Of a stretch of 48,591 bases of DNA, positions 45,593 through 48,591 are shown piece by piece (position 1 is the stretch's first letter; the number at the start of each line of letters is the position of its first letter). The notes beneath the pieces are model-generated. The model made no database searches and was not told the DNA's origin. It saw only the letters and a list, made by a program, of their open reading frames with translations. The DNA is taken from positions 1 to 48,591 of the forward strand of contig CAVFFT010000058.1 in the NCBI GenBank assembly GCA_963621885.1, given 5' to 3'. Made by a program: the position numbers and the translations under genes. This stretch comes from UMGS1519 sp963621885 (GTDB lineage: Bacteria; Actinomycetota; Coriobacteriia; Coriobacteriales; Eggerthellaceae).

Positions 45593-47314
45593 TTACAGCA
45601 GCTCCAGCGAGTTCACGTAATCGCAGATGCCCTCGATCGGCACATCGGCACGCTCGCCCGTGGCACGCACCTTCACCTCGACCGTGCCCTCCTTCAGGCC
45701 ACGCTTGCCGACGGTCACCTGGACCGGCCAGCCCACGAGGTCCGCATCGGCGAATTTCACGCCGGGGCGCTCCTTGCGGTCGTCAAGCGCGACCTCCACG
45801 CCCGCCGCCGCGAAATCGTCCGCGATCTTCGCTGCCGCCTCGGCAACCTCGTCGCCTTCCTTGCCAAGCGAAACCACGATCACCGTGGCAGGCGCAACGG
45901 CCTCAGGCCAGATGATGCCGCGCTCGTCGTTATGCTGCTCAATGATGGCCGCGAGGGTACGCGTCACGCCAACGCCGTAGCAACCCATGAGGAACGGCTG
46001 CTCCTTGCCCTGCGCGTCCAGATAGGTGGCGCCCATGGTCTCGGAGTACTTCGTGCCCAGCTGGAAGATCTGCGAGACCTCGATACCGCGGCAGCTGTCC
46101 ATCGCAACACCGCATTCGGGACAGGCGTCGCCGCCCTTCACCAGCGCGAGGTCTTCCCATGCATCGACGGTGAAATCGACGCCCGGACGCGCGCCCGCGA
46201 AATGGAAGCCATCCTCGTTGGCACCAACCGTCCACTTGGCCACCTTCTGCAGGTTCGCATCGCACACGCAACGCACGCCCTCCGGCAGGCCAACCGGTCC
46301 GATGCTTCCCTTGGGAAGGCCGACCTTGACCATTTCTTCGTCGGTCATCAGGCGGAAATCACCAAAGGCCTTCTCGGCCTTCAGCTCGTTAAGCTCATGA
46401 TCGCCCGGAATGAACAGCGCGACCGGAATCTCGCCTTCACCATCCTCGGCGGGAATCATGCCGCAGAGGGCCTTCACCGTCGACGATTCCGGAATGTTCA
46501 GGAACGCCGCGAGGTCGGCAATGGTTCCGATGCCAGGAGTGGAGATCTTCGTAAGACCTTCCACCTCGTAGCAGGTGCACTCGCACACGCAGGCGCCCGC
46601 CTCGGTGTCAGCCGCGTAACCGCACGAGGGACAGGTGACGAGCTCGGCCTCGCCCGCTTCCGCAAGCGCCATGTACTCGGTGGTCACCTTGCCGCCAATC
46701 TGGCCGGAGTCGGCTTCGACCGGACGGTAGTCAAGACCGCAGCGCTCGCAAATGCGTCCGTAGGCGGCGCCCATCTCATCGTAGACCTTCTGCAGGCTTT
46801 CCTGGCTCTCGTTGAAGGAGTAGGCGTCCTTCATGATGAATTCGCGCGAACGAAGCAGGCCGAAGCGCGGACGAATCTCGTCGCGATACTTCGTCTGAAT
46901 CTGATAGAGCGTCGTGGGAAGCTGCTTGTAGGAGCGCAGCTCGTTGCGCACGAGCGCGGTGATGAGCTCCTCGTGAGTGGGCCCGAGGCAGAAGCCGTGG
47001 TCGTGGCGGTCACGCAGGCGCATGAGCTCCGGACCGTAGTCGTCCCAGCGACCCGATTCCTTCCACAGTTCTTCAGGCTGAAGCGCGGGCATCAGGATCT
47101 CCTGGGCGCCAACGCCGTCCATCTCGTCGCGGATGATTCCCTCGACCTTTTGAAGCACTTTCTCGCCCAGGGGAAGGAAGGTGTAAACGCCCGAAGCGGT
47201 CCGGCGGATCATGCCGGCGCGCAAAAGCAGACGATGGCTCGCAAGCTCGGCCTCGACCGGATCCTCCTTCAGAGTGGGCATGTAAAGTCTGCTAAGTGAA
47301 ATAACGCGCGTCAT
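45593..47314 (-). CDS. proS: Prolyl-tRNA synthetase (bacterial type with INS domain)
   Basis: Charges tRNA-Pro. 573 aa. Class II motifs: RRTASGVYTFLPLGEKV (motif 1 region), RFGLLRSREFIMKDAYSF (motif 2) and GCYGVGVTRTLAAIIEQ (motif 3). The INS (YbaK-like) editing domain lies at about 240-385 and is preceded by a Cys-rich segment, CPSCGY...CVCEC, and later CPECG. ATG at 47314 has GGAG 7 nt upstream; the longer in-frame extension is rejected. Follows ispG by 52 bp. Confidence 0.97.
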   Translation of the reverse strand: MTRVISLSRLYMPTLKEDPVEAELASHRLLLRAGMIRRTASGVYTFLPLGEKVLQKVEGIIRDEMDGVGAQEILMPALQPEELWKESGRWDDYGPELMRLRDRHDHGFCLGPTHEELITALVRNELRSYKQLPTTLYQIQTKYRDEIRPRFGLLRSREFIMKDAYSFNESQESLQKVYDEMGAAYGRICERCGLDYRPVEADSGQIGGKVTTEYMALAEAGEAELVTCPSCGYAADTEAGACVCECTCYEVEGLTKISTPGIGTIADLAAFLNIPESSTVKALCGMIPAEDGEGEIPVALFIPGDHELNELKAEKAFGDFRLMTDEEMVKVGLPKGSIGPVGLPEGVRCVCDANLQKVAKWTVGANEDGFHFAGARPGVDFTVDAWEDLALVKGGDACPECGVAMDSCRGIEVSQIFQLGTKYSETMGATYLDAQGKEQPFLMGCYGVGVTRTLAAIIEQHNDERGIIWPEAVAPATVIVVSLGKEGDEVAEAAAKIADDFAAAGVEVALDDRKERPGVKFADADLVGWPVQVTVGKRGLKEGTVEVKVRATGERADVPIEGICDYVNSLELL

Positions 47315-47366
47315 CGCTGTTCTCCGTCCCCGTCTTCGACGCAAAGTTCGTAATCTGCGTTTCGCA

Positions 47367-48422
47367 TCATAATGCTTGAATCTCTTCCATAAGCGCATCG
47401 ACCGTCTCATTGGCCAATACTTTCCGCAAAACCTCACCCTTGCGGAAAAGGATGCCCCGGCCGTCGCCAAAGGCGATGCCGATATCGGCGTCACGCGCCT
47501 CGCCCGGACCATTCACCACGCAGCCCATGACCGCGACGCGCACCGGCTTCGCGACCGTGCGCAAACGCCCTTCGACCTCTTGGGCGATGGCGATCATGTC
47601 CACCTTGCAGCGCCCGCACGTGGGGCACGAAACGATCTCGGGGCCGCGGCGGCGCAAGCCAAGCGCCTGCAGAAGCGTCCAGCACGCCTGCACTTCCCGC
47701 ACCGGATCGTCAGTCAGGCTGATGCGCATGGTGTCGCCAATACCCTCTTCCAGAAGCACGCCCAGGCCTGCCGACGATTTGATCAGCCCCTGGAAAAGCG
47801 TGCCAGCCTCGGTGATACCAATGTGCAGCGGCACCGAAGGGATGCGCTTGGCAAGGATGCGGTAGGCCTCGACGGTCGTCATGACATCATGCGCCTTCGC
47901 CGAAATCACGATGTCCTCGAAGCCGCGCTCTTCGAAATGCCGCACGTATTCGCAGGCCGATTCGGCCAGCTTTTCCGCTTGCGTCAAATCGCCGCGCTGC
48001 TGAATCGCATCGTCGAGAGACCCGGCATTCACGCCAATGCGAATGGGAATATGGGCTTCCCGCGCGGCGTCAATCACCTGGTCGGTTCGCTCCCACGAGC
48101 CGATATTCCCAGGATTGATGCGCAGTTTCGCGGCACCGCACTGCGCCGCTTCCACCGCGATGCGGTAGTCGAAATGCACATCGGCAACCACCGGCAACGG
48201 GCTTTGCTCGCAAACGCGGGCGAAAGCGGGCACGTATTCCCGTTTCGGAATCGCCATGCGCACAATCTCGCAGCCCGCCGCGGCAAGGCGCTCAATCTGG
48301 GCAAGATTCGCGTCAACGTCATCGGGCGCCGCATTGAGCATCGACTGCACCGCACACGGTGCACCTCCACCCACCGGCACCTCGCCGACCATGACACGAT
48401 GTGTTTGTTCGTTTGGTTTCAC
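47367..48422 (-). CDS. ispG: 4-hydroxy-3-methylbut-2-en-1-yl diphosphate synthase
   Basis: Penultimate step of the MEP isoprenoid pathway; [4Fe-4S] enzyme. 351 aa. VQSMLNAAPDDVDANLAQI (25-43), VADVHFDYRIA, RINPGNIG (101-108), VNAGSL, and the cluster ligands SCPTCGRC (Cys266, Cys269) with GCVVNGPGEA (Cys301, Glu308). GTG start at 48422 with GGAGGT about 7 nt upstream. It supplies IPP used by the polyprenyl synthase elsewhere in the window. Confidence 0.97.
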   Translation of the reverse strand: MKPNEQTHRVMVGEVPVGGGAPCAVQSMLNAAPDDVDANLAQIERLAAAGCEIVRMAIPKREYVPAFARVCEQSPLPVVADVHFDYRIAVEAAQCGAAKLRINPGNIGSWERTDQVIDAAREAHIPIRIGVNAGSLDDAIQQRGDLTQAEKLAESACEYVRHFEERGFEDIVISAKAHDVMTTVEAYRILAKRIPSVPLHIGITEAGTLFQGLIKSSAGLGVLLEEGIGDTMRISLTDDPVREVQACWTLLQALGLRRRGPEIVSCPTCGRCKVDMIAIAQEVEGRLRTVAKPVRVAVMGCVVNGPGEARDADIGIAFGDGRGILFRKGEVLRKVLANETVDALMEEIQAL

Positions 48423-48441
48423 GTCTCAACCTCCCCGCGGT

Positions 48442-48470
48442 ATTGTACCCACCCACACGGGAGCGGTCTA
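48442..48470 (-). promoter_or_regulatory. ispG promoter
   Basis: TAGACC (48470-48465), 17 bp, TACAAT (48447-48442) on the - strand, giving a leader of about 12 nt that is almost entirely Shine-Dalgarno. Confidence 0.6.
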
Positions 48471-48591
48471 TCGCGTTGAAGAGCCATCAGGCGACCGCCA
48501 TATCAAGCGGCCGCGCGTTAGGCGACCACGCGTTAGAGGCGATGCGTCAGGTAACCGACATGCCGGCGGCCACGAGCTAGGCAACGACGCG

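Noticed and set aside
47315..47366. T-box leader for proS
   Set aside because: Only 52 nt separate proS from ispG, too short for a T-box.

Overview
The window is a GC-rich (roughly 60 % by eye), gene-dense bacterial chromosome segment with 30 protein genes and one tRNA. Only two protein genes, ppk and a metallophosphoesterase, lie on the + strand. Actinobacterial-type RpoB/RpoC, a CwlM-like protein beside a polyprenyl synthase, AddAB rather than RecBCD, frequent GTG starts and one apparently leaderless mRNA point to Actinomycetota. The overall gene set looks most like class Coriobacteriia (Eggerthellaceae-type gut anaerobe). The lineage is inferred from protein character only. No phage, IS element, CRISPR array, rRNA or plasmid function is visible.

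Layout from left to right: addA and addB (DNA break repair, - strand); ppk1 (+) convergent with asd; lysC plus a PNPOx-like flavoprotein; an MBL-fold hydrolase; a bifunctional rel (p)ppGpp enzyme; a 1122-residue RecJ-RecQ-like fusion; the conserved glmU-prs-pth group with a CwlM-like peptidoglycan-binding protein and a polyprenyl synthase upstream; tRNA-Leu(UAA); ppx; a large FtsB/DivIC-type division protein; gpsA and yebC; a ModA-like lipoprotein overlapping glmM; hisE; rpoC and rpoB; yacP and rlmB; the YfcE-like phosphoesterase (+); ubiX and an LpdD-like small protein; proS and ispG.

The genes fall into housekeeping themes: recombination and ssDNA repair (AddAB, RecJ-RecQ), stringent response and polyphosphate (Rel, Ppk, Ppx), aspartate-family biosynthesis (LysC, Asd), cell envelope and isoprenoids (GlmM, GlmU, polyprenyl synthase, IspG, CwlM-like, FtsB-like) and transcription/translation (RpoBC, ProS, Pth, RlmB, YebC).

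The most unusual features are: (i) RpoC carries a C-terminal extension of about 220 residues that contains a helix-hairpin-helix module resembling the alpha-subunit CTD; (ii) the nuclease-helicase fusion RecJ-RecQ; (iii) in-frame DNA tandem repeats in addA, addB and the ftsB-like gene; (iv) three stacked perfect inverted repeats just upstream of a strong rpoBC promoter; (v) a UbiX/LpdD-like pair with no decarboxylase in view; and (vi) a ModA-like protein translationally coupled to glmM without any transporter genes.
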